This document shows positions 23,702 to 38,000 of a stretch of 64,000 bases of DNA, one piece after another. The position numbers were made by a program, and so were the translations under genes. The notes under the pieces were generated by a model. It saw only the letters and a program-made list of their open reading frames with translations, was not told the origin of the DNA and searched no databases. The first letter of the stretch is position 1. Each line of letters opens with the position of its first letter. The DNA comes from Bemisia tabaci (Eukaryota > Arthropoda > Insecta > Hemiptera > Aleyrodidae), in the NCBI RefSeq assembly GCF_918797505.1, contig NC_092802.1, forward strand, positions 19,985,883 to 20,049,882, given 5' to 3'.

Positions 23702-24857
23702 GGTGCGGTGGCATTTGCGGACATGGCGTTTGCGGATTCTAAGAATCCGGTGGCGTTTGCGGATTCTTATATTTTGATGGTAGCGATTGCTGAAAGGCGG
23801 AACAGGGCCGGTGGAGTTTGCGGACCAGAGAATTTCGGCGGTGGTGATTGCGGACGGAGGGGTAGGCACTTAATTATGCTGCCCCCCACCCCTGCGCTGT
23901 ATATTAAAGAAAAAAATTACCGGAGAGGCTTTAAAATTATTTATAAAAATATAATTGAAAAGATGCGAATTGGCTGGGTTTTATGTAATACGTTGTCATT
24001 TGAAATGACAATAACAAACTCAACAAAAACTCCAAAATCATAAGTTCAAAACCGCTGACGCCGCAAGTTTGAATAATCACATAAAAACACAGTGCAGCCG
24101 GCGCGCACGGCGCACAGTAGCGCCTTACAAGACCGCAGAATACTTCATGCATTGCGCGTACGGCACGGTGCGCGTGACGCGTAGTATAGCGCCTTACAAG
24201 TCTGCAGGATACTTCATACATTGCGCATTGCGCGTACAGCACGATGCGCGCTGACGACATAGCATAGCGCCATACAAGTCTGCAGGATACTTCATACATT
24301 GCGCGTATACCACGGTGCGCGCTCAAGTCGTTAAAAAGTTGTATTTTCTTGGTGTCGAACCTGCCCCGAAGTACCCAATTTCCGAATAAAGCACACCGCC
24401 AGGCTCTGGATTCCTTTCCGTGGAAAAAAAAAATTTTAGTATTAAACATTAGTATTATATTAGTATAAAAACATATGAGCAGTGAACATACGGTAAATTT
24501 TTAAAAAAGGCATATCAGAAATCAAGAAACTAAAAAATCGTCAGTTTCAGTCCATTTTTAGGATTCAAAACATGTTATAAATTCTAGTCCAAAATTACTG
24601 AGAGTAAAAAAATTACACATGAAAAATGAAAACACATAGGTACATAGGTACAAACTGCCGTGCTAAGGAAAAACGCCGTATGAACATTCGAGAGTTGCCA
24701 AATTTCCTTCGATACGATGTTTATTTTTAAGAAAAGTTATGAATATTTTTCAATGAAATTTTCAGGTAATGAGTATTAAAGTGCGAACAAAATTCTATGA
24801 AAAATTGGAAGAAAAATTAGAATCCGCAAACGCCACGTCCGCAAACGCCACCGCACC
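23702..24857. mobile_element. 1.16-kb element, 39-bp TIR with GGTGCGGTGGC start
   Basis: 23702-23740 and 24819-24857 are inverted copies with few mismatches (inner part GGCGTTTGCGGATTCT). No target duplication seen. It contains the triple repeat at 24120-24330. Confidence 0.7.
24120..24330. repeat. Three tandem units of about 70-78 bp
   Basis: Each unit has CGCC(T/A)TACAAG, GATACTTCATACATTGCGC and a GCACGGTGCGCG-like end. Related to the stem of the 8405-8476 hairpin. Confidence 0.75.
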
Positions 24858-25483
24858 GAGAAGGGTGTGGTATGAGGAAACGGGCGGGGAGGGGGGGTTA
24901 AAAATCGGATGCTCAACTTTACATATTTTATAAACGGCATTTTAGTTTACACAAATGACATAATTTGTATAATTTCCATTTAATACTGTACGATTCGTGT
25001 TCCGTGTGTAAGTTTTTTCACGAGGTTTAAGAGATCGTTGATGTTTAAGAGCTGTTTAAGAGAAAGCATGTGTCTAAGTGGTGACCCATCATTGTTTCAA
25101 TATTGAGACACTTTGAGAAAGCAAATGAAATTTAGAGCCTAAAAAAGGACAACAATGTTCATGTGTTGCATTACGTAACTTACTATTTAATTTTTTGTAG
25201 AAAATTAAGGATATGAGTGGTTCGAGGTTTGCTTAGTCAGCATTCGTGGGAGGCTCGCGGCTTAACCGTTCGTAGACAAGAGTTTGTAGAAGTCTGAAAA
25301 ATTCTGAGATTTTTTTATCTAATTTGATAAGAACTGCTTTCCTGAAAGGGGGAAAAAAATGTTTAGCATCGTAGTCTCCTCCAGAGAGCGGCCACATTCA
25401 ACGGTAAGACCAAAAAATTACGATCTAGATTTTAGTTTTCCGACATTTCCACCATTACAGCATACTGTTCCGAGAGGACCTCG

Positions 25484-25725
25484 ATAGCCGAAGTCCGAAA
25501 CCACGTGTTTTCGTTTGCGACGTTGCACTCATCCTGTATAAATTTATTTTCTCTTTGGAAAACTAGCCAACGTAATCTCTTGAAAATTTACTTGATTTTT
25601 CTCTTTTGTCAGCAGAATACTCTACTAATTTCAAGTCATAAAGTTTGCTCGTTTCTCCTCGACAAAGAAAATAGGTGCGGAAATTTTGAAACATTGTAAT
25701 GGAGATACGAGGTTCTGCACGTTTG
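25484..25725. repeat. Diverged repeat related to the 31351-31603 MITE
   Basis: Shares a CCACGT..TCG.TTTGCGACGT pattern, TGAAAATTT and a TTTTGAAACATTGTAA..GAGATACG end with 31351-31603 and partly with 7650-7770. Confidence 0.45.
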
Positions 25726-26053
25726 TCATCGATATTATAAAACAGTTCTATCTAAAAGTATCACTTTTTCACAAATGTTTAAATAAAAGCCAGTCATTTA
25801 ATACAATTTAAAGTACTTAAAGAGATATAGCCGATCCCTCAACTAGGGAAAAACATTTGCAAAAGTAAAATAACAATTTTTATGTAAACATACTTCCAAG
25901 AATCCCGAGACAGAATTGATTTTTATTAGTTCTTGAATTTTGAGTGATCTGTATTTTCTTGCAGATATGTCAACGTCAAGGTGAATCTAAACTCTGAAAT
26001 TTTCACACCCGCAATTTTGAATTTTAATACGGTGCTAGTTCTGTAGAATCGTA

Positions 26054-29000
26054 ATGCACAACCCAGCCGAACAATTTACATTTCTGGATGTTCCCGAGCA
26101 AGACGTCAAGGATCACTTTCAGTATGCAAATGCGAAAAAATCGGCGTGGGCACAGGTACGTGAATACAACTAAAATCGGAGATCGTGTAATTTTCAGGAT
26201 ATAATTCAGAGCTAAATAAACGTAACTGACATTTCTTAGAGAACAAAACATTTTATTATAGCAACTTTTTTTTAAAAAAAAAAAAAAAGTGAAAGATTTG
26301 GCAAGTGCTAGAATTAAAAATGTGTTGAAGCTAATCCATCTGGTCAGAATTAATTAAATCAATAAATGGACTAGGTAGTTTCTAACTTTTGACACTGATG
26401 ATGGTGCAAAGACATGGAAAAGCTTCCTGTTTTGTTGAGTGCAATTAACTTCTTTCGTTTAGAAACACTGTACATTTTTTATCTAGAATTAGTCACCACA
26501 TTGACATCCTGTAATACGCACATTCAACGTGATATTTAGAAATTATTGTCATGGGAACGGAGTTCCCCATGATATTAGAATCGTTCCGTTGCTTTCGCTA
26601 TGGGATTCCCTATACCTCTGCGACCTTGAGCGTTTCGCCCAGTCTCCGATTTTTGGTTGATTTTCCGATGTATCAAAAACCGTTGTATTTTTTAGCCAAT
26701 CATGTCTCTACGTCAAGTTGTGTTGATTGCTAAAATTCGCTTTCAGCGAGTTTTTTTTCCACCTCGAGATGTCGTGTCTGACTGGTAAATCTGCGCAGAA
26801 CCACGAAGTTCCGTTTTTAGGCAAATTCTTTTTTTTGGGAGGTTCTGATTGGTTATTTTTCGCCATCAGTTTTCTGTTCGTTGGTGCAAAAGATCGCCTA
26901 CCTCGGTGTTCTTGAGAAGCCGCCATTATCCCACCTCAAATTTGAAAAATAGAAGTAAAGAAATAATAACCATCGTACAAGGTGGAAAATTGTTCTGGAG
27001 GACTCGTTACGGATAAAGAAGTCAAAATCAGAGCTCGATTGATTGATTTAATTCATGGATACGCAAATATTGCCTTAGCTCAACTGCCGCGATCGGAATG
27101 CGTGGTGGGATGGACCTCGAGACGCATTAAAACAGTGCGAATCATGGCTCCTATAGTCCAGTCAATCTGGCCCAAAAAAGGGGTCTACTTTGCGAAAATC
27201 TGAGGAGAAAAAAGTAAGACGGATTCCTATGTAATTCGGGTCGCTGAATCCGAATCTGATGTTTGCCAACAAAAATTTTGACCGGAAATGGCCGCCATCT
27301 TGAAAAAATGGCGGAAAATCACGTTTTTCCCCCAAAATCCCCCAAAATCTCACTTATTTTGGGGTTTTCGACAAAATGAGTTATCTTCACTTTAAAAGTA
27401 CGTAAAATTTCCTATCAAACGGCTTTTAGATTTTTGAAATCGGACAATTAGGGTAAAAGTTATGGGCGATCGCGTTAGGGGTGGTTTTAGGGGTTGATGA
27501 ATTTTTCACCGAAATTGCTGCGTAAAAACGCTGTAATGCCGTTGGAAGTGAAACAAAAATTCCGAAAATGGTTTGCATATGTCCCCCTGGGTACCAGTGA
27601 CTCTCCGCCATGAAAAAATCCCCCACCCCCGCCCCTCCCCCCGCGCCCCTCATTCAATGTGCACTTTTTTCAATTAAATCACACTAATTACAGATGCCGA
27701 AAATGTATGCAAAACCCTCATGGATCACTTGGTTTTCCAACTCCCATCACCCCCCTTAATCCCGTTATGACCCCCCTCACCTACCCCTCCCCCCTCAACC
27801 CCCTCCCCGCCCCTCCATCCCTCCACCCCAAACCCTTATTAGCCATATAAGAGCCACCGAACCGATTCTGAAAGCAAGATTTTTTTTTATTTTTTTTTAC
27901 AGGCGGCGAAAATATTTTAAAGACTTCATCGTAGGCAGCTAGGAACTCAAGATGGATGTGTGGGATTTCCACCCACTAAAAACCCCTCCACTTTGGGTGA
28001 GCGAATTGAAAAAAAGAGCACTCAATGAATGTTGTCTTGAATCCCTGGTAAAAATTGGCAGTAGGATCTGTGTTCTAAAATACTATAGACCTACAGACGG
28101 CTGTCGGTTTTCCTATAGCTTCTGTAGCTGACTATGCAATTTCTTATAGCCTTTTATAGACCGTGGAAAAAAAGCTACAGCAAGGCTATATACTGTACAG
28201 CCCGGCGATAGGAACCATAGCCCGGCTTTATATTTTTTTATCGCTTCGTGTAGCCCGGCTGTGTGAAATTCTTCGCTCTCTACAGCCAGTTAAATAATTT
28301 TCTATCGTCTTCTATATCCAGCTATAAGAATTCCTAAGGTATTTTGAATAACGCAGCTCCTATTGATAATTTTTACCAGGGATAGCTTTTTCTCTATGAC
28401 ATTTTCCATAAATCCGCTCCGACTCGGTAAATTCGGTATTTTAATAGAATGTACATAAATCCACAAAAAATCCAGCGTTAAGATCTTATAACGATCAGGC
28501 AATTTATTAACAGTCTGCAAATCAAGAATTTTGATGTCTTTCATTCCATCGTGGCGTTTCTTTTCAAAAATTTCAACGGGTGTTACTGCAGAGGCCCGAG
28601 CTATTTTACCGGCGGATTTTGAGATAAATTACGAGGTATTACCTAATCAGGGTAAACTGATGATTGTGGTGTGATGCACATTACGCCGCCCATAGCATGG
28701 AAGGTGTTCATTCCATCAAGCGTCTTGACAATTCAAATCCACATTATCGAATATGAACTGAAAGAAAGTGTCGAAATTGATTTTTGAATAGCAGCGGTTT
28801 CAAATTTCAAAATTTCATGGTACGGTGCAACGTAGGCGAGAGATTCAATACACCAATCAATTTTTTCGATCTGAATTTTTAGCACACATACAATGAAAAT
28901 CCGATTTGGATGGGCGAATTATATGACCGAGGTCTGACTGCTGAAATTGCAGAGTGAGAAATCGCGTTGACTTTTTTTTGGAACTTTGGTTTACTCTTAA

Positions 29001-32000
29001 CTTTTTTGTTATTTAGAATAATAGTATCAAGTAGGAGCTTCAGAGACTCGGGAATGTCTGATTCTCCGTTCTTAAAAAAATAACCAAATCAAACCAATGA
29101 GTGATATCTTTTCCCGTTTTTGGTGATAAGATTCTCAACGAAGCTTGGTAAAATCAGGTTTTAAGCAATAAAAACGCTGAAAGGCTACGTATCGTGGAAA
29201 CTGCTGCAAAAATGATTCTCGAGGATATCAGAACGAAGGGTTACGACAGAGACAACTATCCTGCATCTCATGATTTTTTTAAGAACGCAGAATCAGACAT
29301 TCCAGATTCTCTGAAGCTCCTACTTCATACTATCATTCTAAATAACAAAAAAGTTAAGAGCAAACCGAAGTTCCAAAAAAAAAGGCAACGCGATTTCTCA
29401 CTCTGTAATTTCAGCAGTCAGTACAATACCGAATTTACCGGGTTGGAGCGGATTTATGGAAAATTTTACAGAGAAACAGCTATTCAAGACAACATTCATT
29501 GAGTGCTCTTTTTTTTCAATTCGCTCACCCAAAGCGGAGGGGTTTTTAGTGGGTGGAAATCCCACACATCCATCTTGAGTTCCTAGCTGCCTACGATGAA
29601 GTCTTTAAAATATTTTCGCCGCCTGTAAAAAAAAATAAAAAACTAGAAATGATGAAATTTCAACTTTTTTTTCTTTTTTTTTTTCTTGGAGGATGACAAT
29701 ACTTCCTCTCTACCCTATGGGAGCGAGAAAGTAAAAATCTTGCTTTCAGAATCGGTTCGGTGGCTCTTATATGGCTAATAAGGGTTTGGGGTGGAGGGAT
29801 GGAGGGGCGGGGAGGGGGTTGAGGGGGGAGGGGTAGGTGAGGGGGGTCATAACGGGATTAAGGGGGGTGATGGGAGTTGGAAAACCAAGTGATCCATGAG
29901 GGTTTTGCATACATTTTCGGCATCTGTAATTAGTGTGATTTAATTGAAAAAAGTGCACATTGAATGAGGGGCGCGGGGGGAGGGGCGGGGGTGGGGGATT
30001 TTTTCATGGCGGAGAGTCACTGGTACCCAGGGGGACATATGCAAACCATTTTCGGAATTTTTGTTTCACTTCCAACGGCATTACAGCGTTTTTACGCAGC
30101 AATTTCGGTGAAAAATTCATCAACCCCTAAAACCACCCCTAACGCGATCGCCCATAACTTTTACCCTAATTGTCCGATTTCAAAAATCTAAAAGCCGTTT
30201 GATAGGAAATTTTACGTACTTTTAAAGTGAAGATAACTCATTTTGTCGAAAACCCAAAATAAGTGAGATTTTGGGGGATTTTGGGGGAAAAACGTGATTT
30301 TCCGCCATTTTTTTCAAGATGGCGGCCATTTCCGGTCAAAATTTTTGTTGGCAAACATCAGATTCGGATTCAGCGACCCGAATTACATAGGAATCCGTCT
30401 TACTTTTTTCTCCTCAGATTTTCGCAAAATAAAATGCCAGATTGACTGGACTACTACAGCAATACAGCAATGCGCTTCATATCATCCCAAAAGCAGTCTC
30501 TTGTGATAAGTCCCGCCCATTGCTTGAGTCTTTTGTATGCTATTTTTACTCTCGCATATATGGATCCGTAATAGCCTAGTTGACTAAACCGCCCCATATT
30601 TTTGATTCGGTGCGGGCACCCGGCGATCGGGAGTTCGATACCCGACGATGGAAACTACTTTTTAATGGTTGTATTGAATGTTTTAGACTAATCATCAAAA
30701 AATAATTAATAGTAGATGATAAATGTGCGAACATTTTCTCGTGAGTTAATATGTTAAACAAAAATACTGGAATATACCTCCTTCATATAATCAGCCACAT
30801 GTTCCCCCAAATTAATGACGTTATTTTCTTTTTTCAATAAAGTTAATTTGCATTCAACGTTCGTAAGTTAAGCAAAAAGTACCTATTGATACAAATAGAA
30901 AGACATGAAAATAGTATGTCTAACATTTCAGTTGTTTTTTTATTATTTATTTTTTGTTTTCTTTGTTTTTTCAATAAAACAAATTGACTGGGACTAGAAT
31001 CATCGTATCTCTGAAGACAAAAGCTAAGTTTTTTGATACAGAAATACTAATATATTCATCCTTTATATAATCAGGGAGATGTTGACCCAAATATTGATGT
31101 ATATTTTCTCTGTTCGCCCAAATTAATGATGGTATTTTCTTTTTTCAATAAAATTAATTTACATTCCACGTTCTTAAAGCAATATTTTCTCCAAAATTCA
31201 GCAAAAAATAACAATTTATACCTACTCAAAAAGTAAATAAATAAATAAAGCAATGACATGAAAGTAGTATAGGTAGTACACATCTAACATTTCGGTTACA
31301 TCTATTTGAATGAAAAAAATGGCAACTTAGGAAGCACATAGGTCACTTATCGACGGTGAAACTACCAAACCACGTATCTCGGTTTGCGACGTCGCAGACT
31401 TCCTGTCATACTTTATTTTTTAAATGAAAAGCTACTTAACGTCCAGTCTTGAAAATTTCCGTGATTTTTCCTCTTCGTGCGGAGAAAATTCTGTGAAAAT
31501 TTCAAGGAATGATATTGATTTGGTCTACTTCAAAAAAATAAAATGTGAGCGGAGATTTTTAAACACCGTAAACGAGATACGTGGTTTGGTAGTTTCACCG
31601 TCGTTATGATGCGTATTCGGGCATATGCGTAGAGTAAAAATATCATACTTTACGCCGAAAAAAACGAAACTGAAAGTTAAATGCGTTAACTTCCAAAAAC
31701 CATACATAATCCAACGAAAATAAATAATTGGTAAATAACAGCTTTCTTGTATGCAAAGAAAAAAAATTAAAAATGTTAAAAAAGAGATGTCGACACAAAA
31801 TTACATAGCCCCTTCAATTCTGAAGATACTACAAACGAACTGTACCTTAAAATTTTCATATCCCAGAAGCAAAAGTTCCCATGACGAATATTGCTATCGC
31901 TAACGATTGCAAAAACCAACTTGTTTTTTTTTAGAGAGGAGAAGAAGATTGTATAAAAGTTTGTAATTTTTTTTAACGCATTATTTTTTAAAGCGGCTCA

Positions 32001-35000
32001 GCACAGTATTCTTGAGAGTATTTCGGGGAGAGGGTTGGCACTTAAACATTTAAGCTGGCCCCAAATTAAGCTGACTCTTACGTCTTGAGTTCAAAGTTGC
32101 CATTGATAATTCTTGAACATTACAGATTTTGGCGTCACTAATGCAAAACTGGCTGTTTATCGAAATCGGGCTGGAATTGGTCATGCCTACAGTCATTCTT
32201 GGTTCGCTTCACAACAACCCTGCGGAGCCTCTCAATATGAACGATGATCAAGCGTCTTGGTTTGGTAAATAAACAAATCTTGAGATCGAGTTCATTTACA
32301 ATACAGAATCCAAAAAATGCATCACTATAGTTCATCTCCTTGAATGTTCTAGGTCGTTTGTGCAATAATTTATAATTCCCCCGTTTTCAAATCTGTAAAA
32401 CACACCGGGAAAATTTGCAAGAAACATCTTTAAAACATTTTAGGGTTTGTAAAGATCTTTTAAGGTGATTCGATGGACGCCATATTTAGTGTCAGAACGT
32501 CATGCGATATATCACATCAATTGGTTCCATTATTTCAGCTACTCGTCACTTTTCTCCAATTTTGAGATCGCAATTCTGTTGTCAGGAGACTAAAGCACTC
32601 GCTTACCAATTTTAACAAAGAAATTCAACGTAATAAAGGCGTAGTTTTTTTAGAGAGAAAACATCGCATTCGATACTGATATCGAAACTGCACTCGAATG
32701 CGATATTTTCTCTCTAAAAAAACCAAGTCTTTATTACGTTGAAATTCTGTATTAAAATTGGTAAGTGAGTGCTTTAGTCTCCAGACAACAAAATTGCGAT
32801 CTCAAAATTTGAGAAACATGACGAGTAGCTGAAAAAATGGAGCCAATTGGTGCGATATATCGCATGCCGTCCTGACACAAAATATGGCGTCCATCGAATC
32901 ACCTTAAAAACACTTTTTAAACGTATTTTTGCCATTATGACACTAAGATCCATCTAGCGTACGAAAAAAAAACCTATTAAAAGTTACATGTGTTCGGCAG
33001 GGAGCATTCCAGACTTTTGTTTCCCTATCGGTAGTCTGACGTCGGGGCTGTTGCAAGATAAATTCGGTCGGAAAGGGGCCATGATGCTCGTTAACATCCC
33101 CATTTTCATGGGATGGATGATCCTGTACTTCGCCGAATCCATCCACGCTCTCTACGTCGTTTCGGTCATCATGGGACTTTGCACGGGTCTGGCTGAAGCC
33201 CCCCTTTACGCCTACATCGGCGAGATTGGGGAGCCACGTTTGAGAGGGACCCTCTCCACTACTTCAACATCCTGCTTTAGCATAGGTAATATATATTATA
33301 CATGGTACTCTAAAACTCGATCCAGTTCCTCTAAAATTTTGGCTAATTCATATTTTGGAACGAAACTCGGCGAGTATGTTAATGGATTGATATATGCCAC
33401 TTTTAAGGCCCTTCAAAATTTTCCGGGCGCCCTTAAGGCAGCTTACATTGATCCCAAAGTCTCAAAAAAAAAAAAAAAAATTACTATGGGTAGATAGGAC
33501 TTTTGGGACACCCTCATTAGCCGTGAAAAAAAGATTGAAAATGAGTAAGTTGCGTTGATCACGGAATCGTGTTTTGATGCTTGATTTTTGTAGATTAGCT
33601 AAAAATAATAAGATCCGTCAAAACAGCAAAAGGTTCAATATTAAGCGAGATATCTTCCTTTAAAAAGTCGAGTTCTTGCCGTCATCCACCGCGGTGGTGA
33701 CACCCTTGGTTTCTTCCATCTTGCTTTCATCAATTAAAGAGACAGACGTTTGCTCTAGCTACTCAACGTGTAACTCGAATGACAGTTAGGTGGAAGAAAC
33801 CAAGGGTGTCACTACCGCGATGGATGACGGAATAAACCGAATTTTTCAAAGCGTGATATCGTTGCGTGCGCTGTGCGGACCAGCAGCTCTGCTTTTAGAG
33901 CTTCGTCTTTATGTCTTTGGGCACTTCAGTCGACTTTTTGAGCATATTGATGCAACTAACCTATATTACTAAGTGCTAAAACTGATGGCTAGCACACGAG
34001 TGCCTTTGATTTGAGAAGACTTTGATTCTTGATGTGCAGGAGATAAGGATTTTACGAGCACGTAGAATGCCAGTTTCTCATAGTTGAGTAGAGACTAGAT
34101 ACACGGAAAAAAATGAGTTAGGGTTGAGGACTAGTTTCTGCCCTTCAACACTACCGCGCGGTACCTGATTTCGCAGTCGTAAGCCAAGGTAGTGCTGAAG
34201 CCTACCTCGCGCTTGCGTTCCACGCTAGATGACCCGTGACGTTCAGAAACAGATCTGGCAGCGCGTAGGCACAGAAACAGAAGGCTCCAAGGATAGATCC
34301 GGCAGGGCTAAAGCCTACTTGATGCAAAGTTGCCAAAATGTGCGAAAAAATCTGATTATACCCGTAGAGTATAATTTCACTGCACACAATATAGTTTTTT
34401 CAATTATTTTTATTTTTTTTTTAATTTTTTATTTTTTTACATTTTTCTTGCAGTTTATTTGGCTTTTCTTCCTGTTTTTTGTTTTTTTGTTTTTTTTTTG
34501 TTGCTCAGGAAGCCATAGCTAGCTATAGGCACGAGTTTTTACAAAGAAATTATTTGGTTGTCAACGGGCATCAGGGGGACTTTTAGAACATTCATGCTCC
34601 ATAGCTCCGGCTTTCAAATTTTCAGGGATTATGGTCGAGTAGAATCTGTTTCTGCAGATCCACTCGTCAGTTCGGTGAAAATTTGTCGCCACCACCGGGA
34701 TTCGAACCCGGGATCTATGGGTCTAGAGTCAGACGCGCTAACCACTAGGCCAACCTGGCCAGCTTGCTTATGTCAGGGAAAAATCTGAGTTTTTGGGTGT
34801 TGATTCTTTTCTCATAGTATTAAACTATTACTTTAAGTAAAGTGCCGGACTGGGCAACGCGACGCGGGGCAGCCATGTTTCCTTTCCTCGTCCGAGGCGA
34901 ATACGATGACGTAGTCGAGCAGTCCACGGCGCATACGCATCCCGGACATTCTAGCCTTCCGCAAGAGAAATTCTACTTGTGGAGACAAGCTTGCCGTGTG

Positions 35001-38000
35001 TGTTGCAGTCAAGCGGCGGGTAGGCGCTACGAACAGCGAGAGGTAGCGTTGACGAATACATGTTCTGTTCCTCAGGACTACCGACCTTAAAACTACCCAT
35101 AGGTAGTGCCGAACCCTACCCTGATTTTTTTCCGTGTATTTTTGCAATGTGTCCATCTCATGAACTTTGTTGAGTTGCATTTTGTAGAGAGTGCATCTCT
35201 TACGATGTTCGATTTTTTCCTTGTAAAATGGACTACATTTTGCAATTAAAAACCACAAGTTCTAGCTCATCCGAAAAATCACATATGTCTATAGGAAAAC
35301 CAATGGTACATATGTTGATTTTCAACTGAACCAGATATTATAGTTCCTAATTATAAAATGTAGTCGACATGGACCATTGCTTAGAGCTTTAAGCTTTTGT
35401 CTCTCAACCGGTGATTCATACCCTCTTTCATTGAAAAGAAGACTTGTCACCCTGGTGTAAATGAGTAGCAAATAGATTTAATTAAAATTTAAGTAAAATT
35501 GTTAATTCTACAATAGTCACTTCAATGAAATATTCACCATTGATCCGTATTGCCTAAAACTTAACGATGCAATCTATTATGACAATATATATGCACAATC
35601 TTTACATCTATTTGACCTACCTGTTATGTTCTAATTTTAATTTATCTCTCAGGTATTTGCACAATGTTCTTATTTGGTTACCTTTTCGATTGGCGAACGG
35701 TTGCTTTAGTGAGCAGTTTATGCTCTATCATCACATTCACATTCATGACTCAGGTTAGACAACACACTCAAATAATTTTCAGACATCCAGGGAAGGGTAC
35801 CTTCGGGCAGAAAATCTCAAAATTGAGTCATCAGTGCCTAAAAATTGATGGAGACTTTGCGATTATTTGGGATAGAAAGTTCTGAGAGATGTGAAAACAC
35901 ACCGGAGCTGTGGCAATTCAAAGTTTTTTATAAATAAAGAATGATGCTGTTTACTTTAAGCTACTATTGTGCTTATTCCAAACATGTATTTCCTTGTTCC
36001 TGGAGAAATTCAGCTCGAATCAAGATGAAAATATCTTTTGACGGCAAATTCAAGGATAACCCATTCTTGAGCCGAGTATTTTTTTATTTTATTTTTTAAT
36101 GACTAAAACAAGACTACAGAGGCAATGACGAGGTCCAGTTGCATCCGCTGAACCCGTATCACACTCATGACACTGCCATGCTCAAGACACAAATTGTACT
36201 ACATCCTGCAATTAGGAACTACACTTTCCAGCGCACTTCAGAAACAACGTAGGTGCGCTTAGTTTCCATATGCAGATAAGCGCTTTTACAAATGTGTCAG
36301 CGATTGCAGTACCTAATTATTGCAAAATGAAGTCCTATTGCCAGATTAAAATGCAATTTTTTGTCCACTTTTGAAAAACAATGTACGAGGGCTGTCCCAA
36401 AAGAAACCGGACTTTTGTCATAGAAGGCGAACCGAGCGTCGTAATGAAGTTTTCTGGGGCTTGTTTGAAAGCTGATAAGCTACTAAAGATGCTTGTTTTT
36501 ACGGAATGCAAAAATTCGTCTTGGTAAGGGAACTACATGCTTTGGAATAAAGGAAAGTCAAACTCGAGTTGCGATTTTTGTCTTTATTTCAAGAAAAATT
36601 TAGATACAACTTTACAAAAAACCCAGGTTTTAAGTTAAAAACTTCGTTGCTCTCTTCTTCAAATGCTTAAAAATAAGGAAATTAACATTTTAAGCAGCTT
36701 ACCAAGTCATCACCTATCCCCTTCAAAATACTCGCCAGCTTTGTCGATGCATTTTTGCCACCGTTTCTTCAATGCGGAGAAACACTGTTGGAAATACTCA
36801 GGTTTGAATGATCGCAATTCCTTCAAGGCGTTCTCTTGAATTTCCGGAATGGTTTGAAAACGTCGACCTTTCAAGGTAGATTTAAGTCGCGGAAGTAAGA
36901 AAAAATCACGGGGAACCAGGGCGGGTGAATAAGGGGGATGAGGGAGGACACTCATGGCATTCTTTGCACAAAATTCGCGAATTTGGAGGGATGCATGGGC
37001 AGGTGCATTATCGTGATGCAGAAACCAGGAATTCTCTCTCCAAAGCTCGGGCCTTTTTCTACGGACATTTTCGCGTAATCGTCTCAGAACACCATTTTAA
37101 TATTCGCCATTGACAGTTTCTCCTTTCGGTAAAAATTCATGATGGACAACTCCTCGAACCTGAGGATTTCCAACAGTGTTTCTCCGCATTGAAGAAACGG
37201 TGGCAAAAATGCATCGACAAAGCTGGCGAGTGTTTTGAAGGGGATAGGTGATGACTCGGTAAGCTGCTTAAAATGTTAATTTCCTTATTTTTAAGCATTT
37301 GAAGAAGAGAGCAACGAAGTTTTTAACTTAAAACCTGGGTTTTTTGTAAAGATGTATCTAAATTTTTCTTGAAATAAAGACAAAAATCGCAACTCGAGTT
37401 TGACTTTCCTTTATTCCAAAGCGTGTAGTTCCCTTACCAAGACGAATTTTTGCATTCCGTAAAAACAAGCATCTTTAGTAGCTTATCAGCTTTCAAACAA
37501 GCCCCAGAAAACTTCATTACGACGCTCGGTTCGCCTTCTATGACAAAAGTCCGGTTTCTTTTGGGACAGCCCTCGTATTGCACTGTTCAAAACATACTCT
37601 AAAAGAAATATAGAGAGAATTTTCAGTCGAAATTTCAAAATTCAGTTTTCAACCCAACTTAACAAGAATTACTCTACTGAAATTGTTGATTCTCTAGGCT
37701 ATAGGGTCTTTTCCCCTCCCGAACACTTCAGCAGCAACATTTCAAGCTTTTGCATCATATTTTTTATGTTGGTGTTTTACCTTATTGTTACTATAATTTT
37801 CAGCTTCCCGAATCGCCAACGTGGCTGATACTTAGAGGTCGACTGGACGAGGCCAAAAAATCCCTGTGCTGGTTGAGAGGTTGGGTTAGCTCGGCCGAAG
37901 TTGAACCTGAGTTCCTATCTTTAGTCAAATACACCGTGAAGTCTGCCCGGCTGAGCCGAGAGAACTCTGCATATTCGAGTTTACCGATTAAAGGTGTGCT

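Larger units (their letters stand above)
27155..30452. repeat. 3.3-kb palindrome (fold-back element) in transporter intron 1
   Basis: AGTCCAGTCAATCTGGC at 27155 and its complement at 30436-30452 mark the outer ends. The two arms mirror each other over about 850 bp almost base for base, including the C-rich block 27720-27835 / 29775-29890, then continue inward with more differences (28385-28450 / 29400-29470 and 28937-29090 / 29265-29420). Differences: an extra MITE in the left arm (28043-28381) and about 80 bp extra in the right arm near 29640-29740. Confidence 0.9.

Noticed and set aside
23937..24449. 170-codon minus-strand ORF
   Set aside because: Its middle is three repeats of a tandem array (24120-24330), so the frame is open because the unit length permits it, not because of selection.
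27426..30191. Identical 75-codon and 63-codon ORFs on both sides of the palindrome
   Set aside because: They are mirror copies within the palindrome arms; Pro-rich frames come from the C-rich block. No protein family recognised.
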